Assembly (NCBI GenBank): GCA_947650285.1
Contig: CANTFL010001451.1
Span: 310,001 to 374,000 of the forward strand
DNA: 64,000 nucleotides
Direction: 5' to 3'
Source: Hyaloperonospora brassicae
Lineage: Eukaryota > Oomycota > Peronosporomycetes > Peronosporales > Peronosporaceae
Below, in pieces: positions 9,963-21,750 of the stretch. The notes beneath the pieces were generated by a model. The model ran no database searches and was not told the origin of the DNA. It was given only the letters and a program-made list of their open reading frames with translations. The number at the start of each line of letters is the position of its first letter. Positions within the stretch are counted from its first letter, which is position 1. The position numbers were made by a program, and so were the translations under genes.

Positions 9963-12395
9963 CTATGTCGGTATCGACACTGCATCAAAGAACTCGCGAT
10001 CGTCGACGTCGGCCTCGTCCGTTGCTTCACTGTCGTTGTCATGGGCAAATAGCTCCAGCTCCTTTGCGTGCCCATTTGGCACGTCCACAGCAACGATCAC
10101 CTGAATCGCCGCTTGCAACGTGGTCAGGACGTAGCCCTCAACACCTTTGCCTCCTCCGTTCGTAAAGAAGGAGATGAAAGCGATTTCTGCCACGAAACTC
10201 GAACCGGCATGACACACCGACGGACACTCGACGAAGAACGCGCACAGGATGGGAATCAACAGGTCCGTGTTGGACGCGGACTGGTGCAGCTTCTCGGCAA
10301 AGCAGCAAATGTTCCGGAACGCGTCACAGAGCAGAACCAACTTCAACAACGGAGACGACGTCTCTTGCATCATGACGACCAGTTGAGCTTCGGCTTTCTG
10401 AAGATCGTCTGCCAGCACAGGATGCTGAAACGCCGCTGTACGGTTGTTGCCATCTCCTTCTTGGCCTGAACGAGGTAGTCGCAGTAGTGGCGACGAGTGG
10501 TAACTCTGCTCGCGTCGAATGTCCGCCAAGTTATCAGCAAACGCCGTCTCGGCTTCCTTGAACGCACTCTGAAACTCGCTAAACACCATGGCGTGGATGT
10601 CGTCGTAAATGATTCGCTCAACAGCGAGCGTGCAGCTACTGATCGATTCAGGAGTGCTGGCCAAGCTTGGCAAACACTGCAACGTTGCACCGAGTACGTG
10701 TGCAACGTACATCTTGGTATCCTGAAGCGTATCTTTGGCCATCGCACGCGCCCCGAGAACTCGCGCAGAGCTCGACTTTCCCGTAAAACTTGACCGTCGA
10801 AGCCGTTTTCGATGTCGGTCTGTGTAACGCTTCCGAAAAGCTTCGCACAGCTGCACGTTCATCTGTCCAAGCAGCTCACCGGGCGACGCGAAAAGACCAA
10901 ACAGAAAACGATACACCTCCGCATCATCGGGTACAGTCTCTCGCGGCGTCAGACGCTCTTCGTTGCTCGATCCAACGCCCACACAGTCGGCACTGACGTC
11001 CCCTGTTGGACTCTGCTGCTTCCGTTCACTGTAGCGTGAACGTGGCCGCTGGAAACGACGAAGGAACTCGGCATCTTTCCGACAAGCGTCGTCAGACGCT
11101 GCACCGGCAAAGTTCTTCATGCAATTCCAGCAGATCTCCATAGCCCACTCGCCTTTCCTCAGTCGCTCTTTGCTGCGCTTCACTGCCTTCACTTTGCTCT
11201 GATGCGTCACAGTTGCGGCAGCTGCGGCACTTGCTGTCAGTCCAATGCCAGCCATGACCGTCTCCGCTCCGACGCTCGTGATCAACATGTTTAGTCCAGC
11301 GAGTACGGCGACTGAAGGACCCACAGCAAACGCCCCAACGACACCTCCTGCAGCCACCACTGGCACCAACATCTTGACAAACTTGGACGCTGTCTCCAAG
11401 TGCTGCTGCTTCGGCGTGGCGTTCTCGCCAACCAATGGACTGGGCCGCGAGTTCACACGAACGACCGCACTCCCGTCCAGCTCGTCGATCAAAGCGGCCA
11501 ACGTGAACGTTTCGACACCGGCTCGAGCTTTCGTGCCCGTCTTGCACCGCTTTTCTCGGTCTTGTAGCGACATGACTGCATCTGGACACCGCACGTCCGC
11601 GGCGCTTGCATCAACATGGCTACACACTGGCACAACACGTGCGTGGCCTCGGCAGTAGCGATGCAAGTGCGCGAAACTCGCGCAGCTCCGGTGGACAAAG
11701 ACACCACAAGCGAGACACTGACAGATGCCCCGAGTCGTGGCGTGGGGAGCCACAAGAGTCCGTGTAGCCGACACGACAAGCGCAGCAGCAGTAGAAGTCG
11801 TGGCAGTCAAAGTTGTACCAGGTCGATAGAGCGTCAAGAGCCGCTCGTGGCACACAGAGCAGTGGCGGAAGAGCACGAGGCTGCGGTCGATTGCGGACAA
11901 TGCGTCGAGCTCAAGCGGGAAAAAGCTGTGGCCGTGAAAGGGGTCTGCGAACGACACAGAGCTCGAGGCGAAGAGGTCCGTTCGTGAAGCGGCGCTGGAC
12001 CCCGTGCTATACACAACGAGGAGACCACAAATAGGACAACAGAGAGAACGTTCGGTACGGGTTCGACTCGACACGGCACAACAGCTTTGGAGACTCGAGA
12101 CGGCATAGTGCACACGTACGTACGTAGAGACATTGGGCATCCAGAGCGAATCCCGTGGACGGGGAGCAGACGGTACACGTGCGGCGCGTGGAGAGAATTG
12201 TCGACTGACGACGGCTTTTGTGCCGCTTTTCGTGGGCTGGGCGAAAAACCTGTCGAACTTGATACAACGCGAGGTTGACAAATGGCGAGCGAGAAAAGAG
12301 AGAGAGAGGAGGAGGAGGAGGGGGGGGGTACTATTGCGTTCGTTTTGATGCTGCGACTGTATGCGGGAGGTAGCAGCATAGACGCAGGTGAACAT
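9963..12395 (-). CDS. C1-like zinc finger and VPS9-domain protein (putative Rab5-type GEF)
   Basis: Putative guanine-nucleotide exchange factor for endosomal Rab5-type GTPases. Numbering from ATG 12395 (810 residues): residues 119-123 CCPIC; 154-250 a C1-like finger (HGHSFF, HCSVC, then CLACGVFVHRSC and a distal YC) with a long Ser/Thr insert; 338-396 a hydrophobic Gly/Ala-rich stretch that may be one or two membrane helices; about 670-770 a VPS9 core with NTDLLIPILCAFF, EIAFISFFTNG and GYVLTTLQAAIQVI, matching the D-x-L-P-I and G-Y-x-L-T-x-L-x-x-A-I signature. An acidic tail ends the protein. Residues 24-40 are encoded by a CT-rich tract that looks like 5' UTR. The ATG at 12140 (MPNVSTYVR, residue 86) is therefore a likely true start, which would give 725 residues. 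VPS9 is the surest call; the C1 finger is degenerate. Confidence 0.8.
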   Translation of the reverse strand: MFTCVYAATSRIQSQHQNERNSTPPLLLLLSLSFLARHLSTSRCIKFDRFFAQPTKSGTKAVVSRQFSPRAARVPSAPRPRDSLWMPNVSTYVRVHYAVSSLQSCCAVSSRTRTERSLCCPICGLLVVYSTGSSAASRTDLFASSSVSFADPFHGHSFFPLELDALSAIDRSLVLFRHCSVCHERLLTLYRPGTTLTATTSTAAALVVSATRTLVAPHATTRGICQCLACGVFVHRSCASFAHLHRYCRGHARVVPVCSHVDASAADVRCPDAVMSLQDREKRCKTGTKARAGVETFTLAALIDELDGSAVVRVNSRPSPLVGENATPKQQHLETASKFVKMLVPVVAAGGVVGAFAVGPSVAVLAGLNMLITSVGAETVMAGIGLTASAAAAATVTHQSKVKAVKRSKERLRKGEWAMEICWNCMKNFAGAASDDACRKDAEFLRRFQRPRSRYSERKQQSPTGDVSADCVGVGSSNEERLTPRETVPDDAEVYRFLFGLFASPGELLGQMNVQLCEAFRKRYTDRHRKRLRRSSFTGKSSSARVLGARAMAKDTLQDTKMYVAHVLGATLQCLPSLASTPESISSCTLAVERIIYDDIHAMVFSEFQSAFKEAETAFADNLADIRREQSYHSSPLLRLPRSGQEGDGNNRTAAFQHPVLADDLQKAEAQLVVMMQETSSPLLKLVLLCDAFRNICCFAEKLHQSASNTDLLIPILCAFFVECPSVCHAGSSFVAEIAFISFFTNGGGKGVEGYVLTTLQAAIQVIVAVDVPNGHAKELELFAHDNDSEATDEADVDDREFFDAVSIPT

Positions 12396-14526
12396 GGGTT
12401 CAGAGGCTGAAAAGCGGGATAAGCGGCACGCGTGTCAGATGGCTGAGCTGGTGCGCGTTCGAAACGCCGCCTCTTTTCGCTGCAAGTGGTCTCGAAATGC
12501 ACTGTGACTGACTATGTATGGTGCATGGCATATTGTGTCGAGGCAATAATTTCAGGTGATGGAACGTTTTTCGTCTGTTGGTGGTGAGAAAAGAACGGTC
12601 TTTTGGGCGGGAGGACGCGTAACGCTTGACTGCTTCTTGCAGCCATGCCGACAACCGGTTTTCATAGGCTCTTTTCGAGCTTGCGTCACGCGACGATTAG
12701 TTGTAAGGCGTAGATACTTACAACCGTCGCCATCTTTGCAATGGGCTGCATCGTCTTGTTCATGTGCATACAAAGGTGATCGTCAATTACGCTTGCTGAA
12801 ACATTCTTATGCTCGAACGGGCTTCTTTCACACCACTCAAGATGTCGGCCGCAAGGTCTCCATGGCTTCTTTCTGCTAAGTGTATAGCTGCATCGGACTG
12901 TCGACGTATCGAAGTTGCGAACGTCGTCAAACTGCAGCGAGTGCGGACTTTTTTCGTCGGCATGTGCAGCGACTCTACCGCATACTCGTTGCGAATGCGC
13001 TCCCCGCCGCTGATCTTTTTATGTCAACGTCCACCCTTGCTCACACTATATTTCGATCGAGCATTTTATTTCGAAGCTATTCAGCTCTTTTCCCATCCAA
13101 TTAATTGACCACCAGCCATCCTCGTAATCAATTGTCGATCTATTCGCAGAGGGAGTGGTATATTGTAAAACCGAACTATTTCACATGCAACTAGATGGAG
13201 GCCAATACTGACACCATCTCGCGCGTGTTTTTCCACACAACAATCTGAGCTCAGCACCAAAGCAAAAAGAGAACGACTGCCGTGCGCGAGTTGTCGTATC
13301 ATTGTTGGATAATATCTTCTTCGGTCTCCAATTCGCGGAAACTCGACGGTTTCGAGTTGACCACTGTCGATCGACTCAAGCAGACGTGCTGTGATAAGCA
13401 AAGGCACTGACAGCTTTGCTGGATAGAGGATACAGCGTGTAGTAGCAACAACCACCGCTCGGCATAACAAATCTGACAGCACACCAAGTGCGCGGAAACA
13501 CACTTGTAACCTCACTTTGTACTGCAACACTGACTTCCGCATAAGAATCGTCATCAGCTCACGAATCGACGATCATAGGACCGGTTGCAATACGCCTTCA
13601 CTGGGCTTTCATACTTGACCCACACGAAGTAAACGTTGACCGTGATCCTGACGCGTGCGTTGGGAACGCATGATCGGTTGTAGCGGGCCAGATGCTTTCC
13701 ATTGCTTTTTGCCCTCCACAATCGAAGCCGTCGATACTAAGCGTCCTGCTCAGAGACTAACTGTACACAACAACATCAACTGTTATTGGTTTCAATATGT
13801 TGTTGTAATATTGTCGCGCATCGCTGGAAGTGCAGTGGAATCATAAACTCAATGTAGCGGACAGCGTACCCGACGATGACTTTGTCAAATGCGATAATCA
13901 CAACGAACAAGCTCAATTTGGCTGCACTCGACTAACTGTGGCGACTTTTTCGTGCCTTTATATGGCAATCTGCAGCTTCACGAACTCAATCTGAACACTT
14001 GTTCAGCTGAGGTCGTGTTCAAGTTTCCTGCAAACATCCAAGACCTGCAAAGCTTAAGCTTCAGTCGGAGAGCCAGGCAATGCTTGCATCCAAGTGCCCA
14101 CACAGCTTTACCCGAACATACTTTCCAAGGTGCTATGCACTGCATCATTTGCGTATCTCGACGCATCGGCTCGATACTGGCAGCATCGTCACAAGTACAT
14201 TCGTGCTCGTAACTTGCGGATATGCCTGCGTAGACATGAGCATCTTGATCTATCATGTGTGCTGCCCTGTTTCAGCTTCCCGCCGCTTGCCATTTGAGAG
14301 CTGTGACGTCGCGCTTCATGCTTTAGTTCAACACCCACTCTATTGATGTTAGTCGACAGTCGATTCGCACAGTACCAGATTTTCCTCACTCTGTCGTGAT
14401 GACGTTGACGGCAGCTGGATCACTCATCATCGCCACCTTCGCGCTTCCACCATGTTCTCACGCAGCCACACGAAACGGGACCTCTGATCGTGTCGGAATC
14501 CGTCCTGCTCCATTCTCCTTCGCTAC
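12396..14526. other. Intergenic region, one unrecognised 157-codon frame
   Basis: About 2.1 kb between the VPS9 gene (promoter side) and the 3' end of oligopeptidase B. The longest frame is 13081-13554 on the minus strand (157 codons), with no motif, signal peptide or familiar domain; I would not call it a gene. A G-run (about 12320-12329) and an AG-rich tract mark the VPS9 upstream region. No repeat or RNA gene was seen. Confidence 0.5.
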
Positions 14527-16901
14527 TTACGTTGACGGGAACTGAAGATGCAGTGCCTGATATAAAAACGCGATTTCCATAGCGCTCTCTTCAAGCTGCT
14601 CGAGTCGACCGCCGCCACCAAAGTGACCATCATCTTCACCCATTTTCAACAGCATGAGGCGCTTGTCGCGCTTAGGAAGCGAGGCCTGCACTTTTCGCAT
14701 TTTGTACATCCACTTGGCAGGTTCCCAGAACTGCACCCGCTGGTCGTTCAGACTACCGGTCACGAACATTGCGGGATACACTTGCTTCTCACGTACGTTT
14801 TCGCACGGCGTGTACGATCGAATGTACTCATGAGCTTCTGAACAGCTCGGATCTCCCCATTCATCGTACTCGTGAACTGTCAGTGGCAAAGATGGATCGT
14901 TCATTGTCGCCAAGGTGTCGACGAAAGGCACCTTCATCACCAAAGCTTGGTACAAATGTGGGTACTCGTTGGCCACGTATCCCATGATGAGTCCACCAGC
15001 ACTCACCCCCTTTCCAGCTAGTCGTTCCGGGTTGGTGTATCCTGCATCAAGCAGATGATACGTGCACGATACGTAATCTTCGAACGTGTGACGTTTCTGC
15101 ATTCCCTTGCCTGCCTGGTACCATTGTAACCCGAGCTCACCACCGCCACGGACATGCGCAAGTGCGATAACCCATCCACGCTCTAGCAGACTCAAATGCT
15201 CGAGCTCAAAGTCAGCTTCTAGGTTGGTGCCATACGCGCCATAACCGATGAGCAGTGTCGGGTTTCGCCCATTCAGCGTGATGTCGCGACGGTGAATGAG
15301 AGTCAGTGGAACGCGCACTCCCAAACTACTCATACTTGGCACGTAACACCTTTGACACGTGAACTGGTCCGGCGCAAACGACGATGTGATGACCTTGTGG
15401 GCCGTTTCCTGTTTCCGGTCAACCGAGCGATCAACCAGTTCTGTCTCCTTTAACACCTGCAACTTTCTGCTCTCCATGTCGTAGTCGTACACGATTTCAG
15501 GCACCAGGGGCGTGGAGACTTGAAACCGTACGTGGTGAGCTGCATAATCTCGATTGACTCCAGGTACAACTCGACAAATTTCGTGCTCTTCGGGCAATGG
15601 GATGCAATGAGAAGCGCTGACGTCAGTCTCGCTCTGCTTCCCAAGTGTACACACTCGAATGCGAGGCACGCTACTCACACGTTCATACAGCACAAGGTAC
15701 TTCTCAAACAGATCCACGTCTTCAATCTTGACGTCTTCGTGCTCGGGAACGAGTGTTGTCCACAGTCCAGCTGCCCCTTCCGTTGCATCCCAAGTAGATG
15801 TCGCGATCTTGTAGTTGAGCGCACCATCAGCATTGGTGACAATGAAAAACTGGCCAGCAGCGTGATCGGCAAAGTACAACGTGCCAGTCTCGCGTGGACG
15901 TAGCAGACGAGGCTGCGCGCCGCTATTGTGGCTGTCCAGTGCGTAGATCTCGGACGAGTTCTTGGAGTTGCAGTTGATCAGCACGAACCGCGTGTCTTTC
16001 GTCTGCGACACATCGACGAAAAAAGCTCTGTCTTGCTCTTCGTAGATCTGCATTGTTGATTACAGCACGACAAAGGACACACACACATGCACACGATAGT
16101 TAGTCACAATGTGTAGCCACATTAGCGTCGCTTCGTTCCCCATTTCTGAACTTGTGCAACTTCAACTATGCAGTCAGACTTGATGCACTGCATTACGCCA
16201 TCACGTACCAGTTCCTGGATCCGAGTGGCCAGATGGTACCGGTATACCGCAAACGGCCGTCCATGGTGGTCAACTTTTGTAAAATAGAACACCCGCTCAG
16301 TCGTAGAGCTCCATTCTGCGTTTTTGATGCCAACAATGTCGTCCAGCGGACTCAACGCTCCGGATTGGAGGTCTTTTAGCATCGCTCGACACTGTTCACG
16401 GTCGTTTTCGATCAGAACAAGCACTTGCGTACCGTCGGGCGAGATTTTGACGCCCGCGACGATCTGAAACGTATGGGCCAGTAGAGGCTCGACGTTCTGG
16501 TTCAGTACCACTTGCTCTGCTCTTTCTGTTGAAGTTGTCGCGACGTCGCGATCGCGGCGGTAATACACTGGAAAGTTCTCCCCCGGCGCTTGTCGCATGT
16601 AGTACTCATACTGCCCAATGCACTCGGGTACACTATAGTTGTCACGTAACAGCCGGTTGCGCAGTTCTATATTAAACGTGCGGTCTACTCTGCGGAATCG
16701 TGGCTTGGCCAGCTGGTGTGCCAGATACGTCCGCTCTAATTTTAGAAACCGTTGCAGTCGAGGGTTTCCCGGGTCCTTGAGCCATTCCCAAGACAAGTCG
16801 ATGTCAGAAAAGCAATCGAGAGTCTGTGAAAGCGCTCGAGCAGCATGGAAACGACGTGCTGCCGGTCGAGTCAGCCAGGCCGCAAGTCTTCGTGTGCGCA
16901 T
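14527..16901 (-). CDS. Oligopeptidase B (S9A serine peptidase), probably mitochondrial, one intron
   Basis: Cleaves oligopeptides after basic residues; family S9A, with an N-terminal beta-propeller gating an alpha/beta-hydrolase domain. Start is ATG 16901; the open frame runs on to a GTG at 16922. Residues 1-30 are Arg/Ala-rich without acids (MRTRRLAAWLTRPAARRF), typical of a mitochondrial presequence. Exon 1 is 16209-16901. The intron is 16048-16208 (161 bp; donor gtacgt, acceptor atgcag, phase 0). Exon 2 is 14527-16047. The join gives QELIYEEQDRAFF, as in family members. The spliced protein has 737 residues. The catalytic triad is Ser580 in GVSAGG, Asp666 in SLNDQRVQFW, and His706 in EDDGHFGG, with spacing close to bacterial oligopeptidase B. 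VPFVDTLATMNDPSLPLT and YDEWGDP are also family blocks. The gene diverges from myosin across a 501-bp spacer. Confidence 0.93.
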
Positions 16902-17402
16902 GGTAGAAGCAGTGGTCGTCACGACGTGGTCTCGTTTTGCCGTTTTGGGCTTAATTGGGTCTTTTTTCTAAATCTGGCGGACAACTTGCTCCCTTTTTGT
17001 TCGCAGCGCCTGTCGTAAACTCGTCCGTCCGCGCCTCCTTTGCGCACTCTTGCGACTACAACACCGAGTGTTGCACCAGCAGATGGTCGGTGAAACCCCT
17101 ATCCACGTCCCACGTGGTCTCGTGCTCCGAAATCCAGATCGTCTTCTCGCAAATGTACCCAAATTCACGTAACGCCACTTTGCCAGCTCCTCGCACGGTG
17201 ATTCGTCGTTATTCACTAACCCTATCCGCACGCTGACGGGGGAGCGCACGAGTCCGACAAAACCACGACGTCAAGCGCTCACTCGCGTAGACGACCGCAA
17301 CCCACGAGCTGCGGTGCCGACAGGAGGAGCGCGCGTCGAGGAGAAGCGACCGAAGCGATCGCATCAACGTGCGGGCGTTGAAGGGCGTGGAATCGCAGCG
17401 AC
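16902..17402. promoter_or_regulatory. Bidirectional spacer between oligopeptidase B and myosin
   Basis: A 501-bp spacer between divergent starts (ATG 16901 on minus, ATG 17403 on plus). It must carry both promoters. I found no strong match to the oomycete initiator consensus. No open frame with homology is present. Confidence 0.4.
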
Positions 17403-20400
17403 ATGGAGGGCATTAAGGTGCGTGCACCACCTGTTTACGTATCGATTCTGACCCTATATCTATTGCAATAGTTGTCTCCCTGTTGCTGTACGCTAACGCC
17501 GTTTGGTACCCTATCGTACTGTAGGTCTTTGCGCCCGATGAGAAGCACGTGTGGCTGCCTGGTGTGATCTGCGGCGCCAGTAGCGACGGTAAACAGCTAA
17601 CGGTGCGGCTCGATGAGGTCGTGGGGCCTCGTGGCGCGTCGGCGGGGGAGCTGCTTCCATCAGAGCGCGAGCTCAAGTCGCTCACGGGCACTCAGCGGTC
17701 GGTGGACCTCACCGAAGCACTCGAGTGTGTCAACGCGTCAGCGGACGCAGCTGAGAACACGAAATCGTCGCTGCCGCTGCAAAATTCGAGCGAGAGTGTC
17801 AATGGGTTCGAAGACATGATCCTCGTCGACCATTTGCACGAAGCGTCGATCTTGTATAATCTGAGGCGGCGGTTCTTCCACCAATTGCCGTGTACGTGGT
17901 ACTGTTTGTGCTTCTTTGTGATACTTCTGTGATGATCTTGTAGTATCTGATGATCATTGTGCTGTTTGGTGACTGGTGGATTGCACTATGATCCACTGAA
18001 TATGATGCCTTTTCGCTTTATTAGACACGTATACGGGACGGATTTGCATTGCGGTGAATCCGTATCAATGGCTGGATCTCTACTCCAAGTCGATCATGGA
18101 GAAGTTCAGTGATGGGAAAAGGGAAAATAAACCTCCGCATGTCTACGCGGTGTCGATGGAGGCTTTTTTCAACATGAGACAGAAACAGGAGAATCAAAGT
18201 ATTCTTGTGTCTGGGGAGTCGGGAGCAGGCAAAACAGAGACGACGAAGATCGTGATGAGCCACTTGGCGGCATTGGCCACCAACTCCAACTCCAAAGTGA
18301 TCCAGCAAATCATCCAGGCCAACCCGCTGCTTGAGTCGTTCGGCAATGCCAAGACCGTACGCAATGACAATTCCAGTCGTTTCGGTAAATTTACAGAGCT
18401 CCAGTTCACTATTGAAGGCCAATTGATCGGGGCCAGGTCTCGCACTTACTTGCTGGAAAAGAGTCGAGTAACGACCCAAGCGCATGGAGAAAGCAATTTC
18501 CACATTTTCTATCAGCTACTAGCGCAGCGCAAAGAATTTTCAGAGCTGGAGCTTGACATGGTGGACTCGTTCAAGTACGTGCCTATCGAGACGCAAGGTC
18601 GCGAAGGTGACGAAGGGGGTGATCTCGAGTCGTACGCGAGAAGCTCTGGAGCTAGTCGGGATCGAACAGCCGTTACAGAAGGAGATTTTTCACATTCTTG
18701 GCGCCGTGCTGCATCTAGGCGAGACAGAGTTTACTACGCAGAATGGGGATGTGGACGCCTCCCAACTAGTGGATCTGAAACACTTCAGCGTGGCTTGCCG
18801 GCTGCTCGGTGTCAGTCCAGAGGCGCTAGAGCGCGCTGTGTGCAACCGTAACGTGTTTGTCGGTCGCGAAGTGATCTTGAAGCCAATGACGCACGACCAG
18901 GCGGCAGATTGCCGCGATGCGCTGGCGAAGAGTCTGTACTCGAAACTGTTCTTGTGGCTCGTGGAACAGATCAATCAGACAATCGGCGTGAACACCAAAG
19001 GTGCTGGCTTGTTCATCGGGATCTTGGACATTTTTGGTTTTGAGCACTTCGAGACCAACTCGTTTGAGCAGTTTTGCATCAACTACGCCAACGAAAAGTT
19101 GCAACAGAAGTTTGTGCAGGACGTGTTGAAGACGGTGCAGATAGAATACGAAGAGGAAAACATCTCGTGGTCGCACATCACTTTTGCAGACAATCAGGAC
19201 GTGCTGAACCTCATTGAAGGCCGCCTGGGTGTCATCAGCTTCTTGAACGAGGAGTCGCTTCTTGCCACAGGCACGGATGCGTCATTTGCAAGCAAATTGG
19301 GTGCAGTGATGGAGAACAACCCGCTGCTAGAGACTCCGCGGCTTAACAAGTGTGCTTTCTCCATTTACCACTACGCTGATAAGGTCACCTATGATGCAAC
19401 AGGCTTTCTAGATAAACACCGTGATGCCATCTTGCCGGACATCAAGCAGTGTATGAGCCAGTCCAAGCTCAAGATTCTGTCCAGGATGTTTACGGATGAC
19501 GTGAATGCGAGCTGCGCAGAGAGTAGTGGATCTAGCGGTCGTGGCAAGACGCGCGGCAGTAGCGCCAAAAAGGGAGGACACGCGCAGACCCGTCGAACGA
19601 CGGTGGGCACACAGTTCAAAGAGAGTTTGTCACAGCTTATGGAGAAAATCGGGCTTACAGAAGTACACTATGTGCGTTGTCTCAAGCCAAATCCGCATAA
19701 GAGTGCCCACTGCTTTTCACACGGCGACGTCGTCAGCCAGCTACGTTGCGCAGGCGTGATAGAGGCCATCCGAGTGTCTCGTAGTGCGTACCCGAATCGC
19801 ATGCCGCACCTGGAGTGCATCAAGAAATTCCGCGTGCTGCGTACAGGTGCGATTCCGACGCAAAAAAAGTCCGTAAGCGACTCAGACATGGAGTATGTTA
19901 AGCTCCGATGCGAAAAGCTGATGGAGAAGCTGCTAGCGGGACGTAACATCCAAGATTATCAGGTGGGTTTGACCCGTGTGTATTTCCGCGAGGGTGTCTT
20001 GGAAGAGCTGGAGACAAAACGAGGCTGGGCGTTACGCAAGTACGCGATTGTGCTGCAGAAGAATGTGCGCTGTTGGCTCATGCGTCGGCATTTCTTGCGG
20101 CAAAAGCAGCAAATTGTGGTTATCCAGAAGTACTGGCGCCGCTACGTGATCCACAAACGGTACTTGAAGCTGCGTCGAGGTGTAGTGAAGCTGCAGGCCC
20201 AAGCTCGCGGTGTCTCGACCCGCAAGATGTACCGCGTGCTCAAGTTCGACTACCGCATTGTGCGTTTCCAGGCTTACTGCCGTATGCACATGGAGCGCCA
20301 GCGTTACCTCATGACAGTGTCTGCTGTAAAGAGACTGCAAGGGTTCTTCCGTTTCTCTCTCTTGCGCCTGGTGTTCTTGCGTAAGATGGAGAAGGAGAAG

Positions 20401-21750
20401 GCTTACAAAGAGTTTGGCTCGAAGGTTGCACAACTTCAGATGAAGCTGGACAGAAAGCAAGTGCACACTGGAGTGAAGCTGTCTCCGTCGAACAAGGCTC
20501 GTTCACTCGGTCCATCTGACGTGCCCAATCCAACGGGAACTAGCAGCGACCGCGGCACTTGTAGCAGCAGCTCTACACGTGGCTCGATACCCAGCAGTCG
20601 GTTCAGTGGCACCAGTGGAATTCTGGACGAAAGCCACGAAGTGATCACGGTACTTCATGAAGAGAATGAGAAGTTGCGAAAGCAGTTGGAGCACCAAGAG
20701 TTGGAAATCCAGCGCCTGAAGACCGAGAACCGTACGCTCAAAAACTGGCAACAGTCGAAAGAGGTTGGTGAGCAGGTGCAGAAGTTGGCCTATCGTGACC
20801 AGGAAAGCAAGGACTTGACGTATTTGGCAGCAATCGAGACGGAGTACGAGAAACTTCGATCGTATATCTGTGAGATACGCGATCTGCCCATCGATGTCGG
20901 CAGCATTACACAAGCCAATACCGGTTCTCCAGCTTCTGGCGGTCGTGGCTCGCTGACATCGTTGTCGTCGGACAAATCGGTGCTCGCCCCGGCTGCACCT
21001 AGCGGCAGTGTAGACCAAAAATCGGCCGAGGCACACCACTTGCTACTGAAAAGTGCTGCTCGCATCGGGCATGCCAAGAGCAAGGTCTCGAGCAGGGGCA
21101 ACGCACGTCGAGTCAAGGACCATTGGGAAGAGATTCGTAATTTTCCTCCATCCATGCACTACAACCTGGGCTCGGTCCCATGGAAGCGGTTGCTCGCGGA
21201 TTGGGCGCAGGGCAACCCGAAGAAGCTAGATTACATGACGCGATGGCTCAAGAACGTCTTGGATGGCGGTCCGATCGTGTCGGACACGTTTCCGATGGGC
21301 GTTGAGCTCAAGTACGTGACTCCGATGATGTTGGATGGATTTATGCAATTAGTGATTCCGAAGCTTGCCGAGCGGCCCGACATCCAGGTGCATGTGCATA
21401 CAAAGGAGTTTATTGGAACGAGCATGCGGATCACACTGTCACAGTTGGAGCAGCATCAGCATCAACAGCACAGTGCTGGCTGGGGTTCTCTGTCACATGC
21501 TCGGATTGAGCGCACGCCGCCATTGGACGTGGAAGACTTCCAGCGGATTTCAATCCTCGCCAACAACAACAGCCGCAGCTCGAGCAACCTGTTGTCGGCA
21601 TCAACCCTGAGTCTATCTCAGCTGGAGCCGAACCCGGCTACGTCGTCAGGTAGCCCAAGCAGCTACCGCTCGAGTATTTTTCGCTCGGGACGCGGCAACA
21701 ACAGCGGTGACCACAACCCGCGCAATTCGTTCTTTCACCGGAATAAGTAA
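17403..21750 (+). CDS. Myosin heavy chain with IQ motifs and coiled coil; frame break in motor domain
   Basis: Actin-based motor. Exon 1 is 17403-17417 (MEGIK), joined across a gtgcgt...ctgtag intron to 17525-17891. A second intron (17892-18024; gtacgt...ttag) restores LPYTYTG. An SH3-like N-terminus (HVWLPGVI) precedes the motor: P-loop GESGAGKT (18213-18236), switch I NDNSSRFGKF, switch II DIFGFEHFETNSFEQF, actin-binding region, and HYVRCLKPN. Several IQ-like helices follow (about 20040-20400), then a short coiled coil (ENEKLRKQLEHQELEIQRL) and a tail with no domain I know, including HWEEIRNFPPSMHYN. The frame changes between FKYVP (frame 3, to about 18630) and TREALELVG (frame 1). One surplus base near 18630 would explain it, since GREGDEGGDLES reads as the usual loop before TREAL. 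A 55-bp intron, 18575-18629 (gtacgt...cgag), is the alternative. Length is about 1,368 or 1,350 residues. Confidence 0.88.

Noticed and set aside
9422..10165. A 247-codon plus-strand frame
   Set aside because: Its second half is antisense to the VPS9 gene and the rest is low-complexity Ser from a CGT/CAT tract.
13081..13554. A 157-codon minus-strand frame
   Set aside because: No motif or familiar fold; nothing but length supports it.
16902..17402. Possible extra exons between oligopeptidase B and myosin
   Set aside because: Frames on both strands lack homology; both genes have clear starts at the spacer edges.
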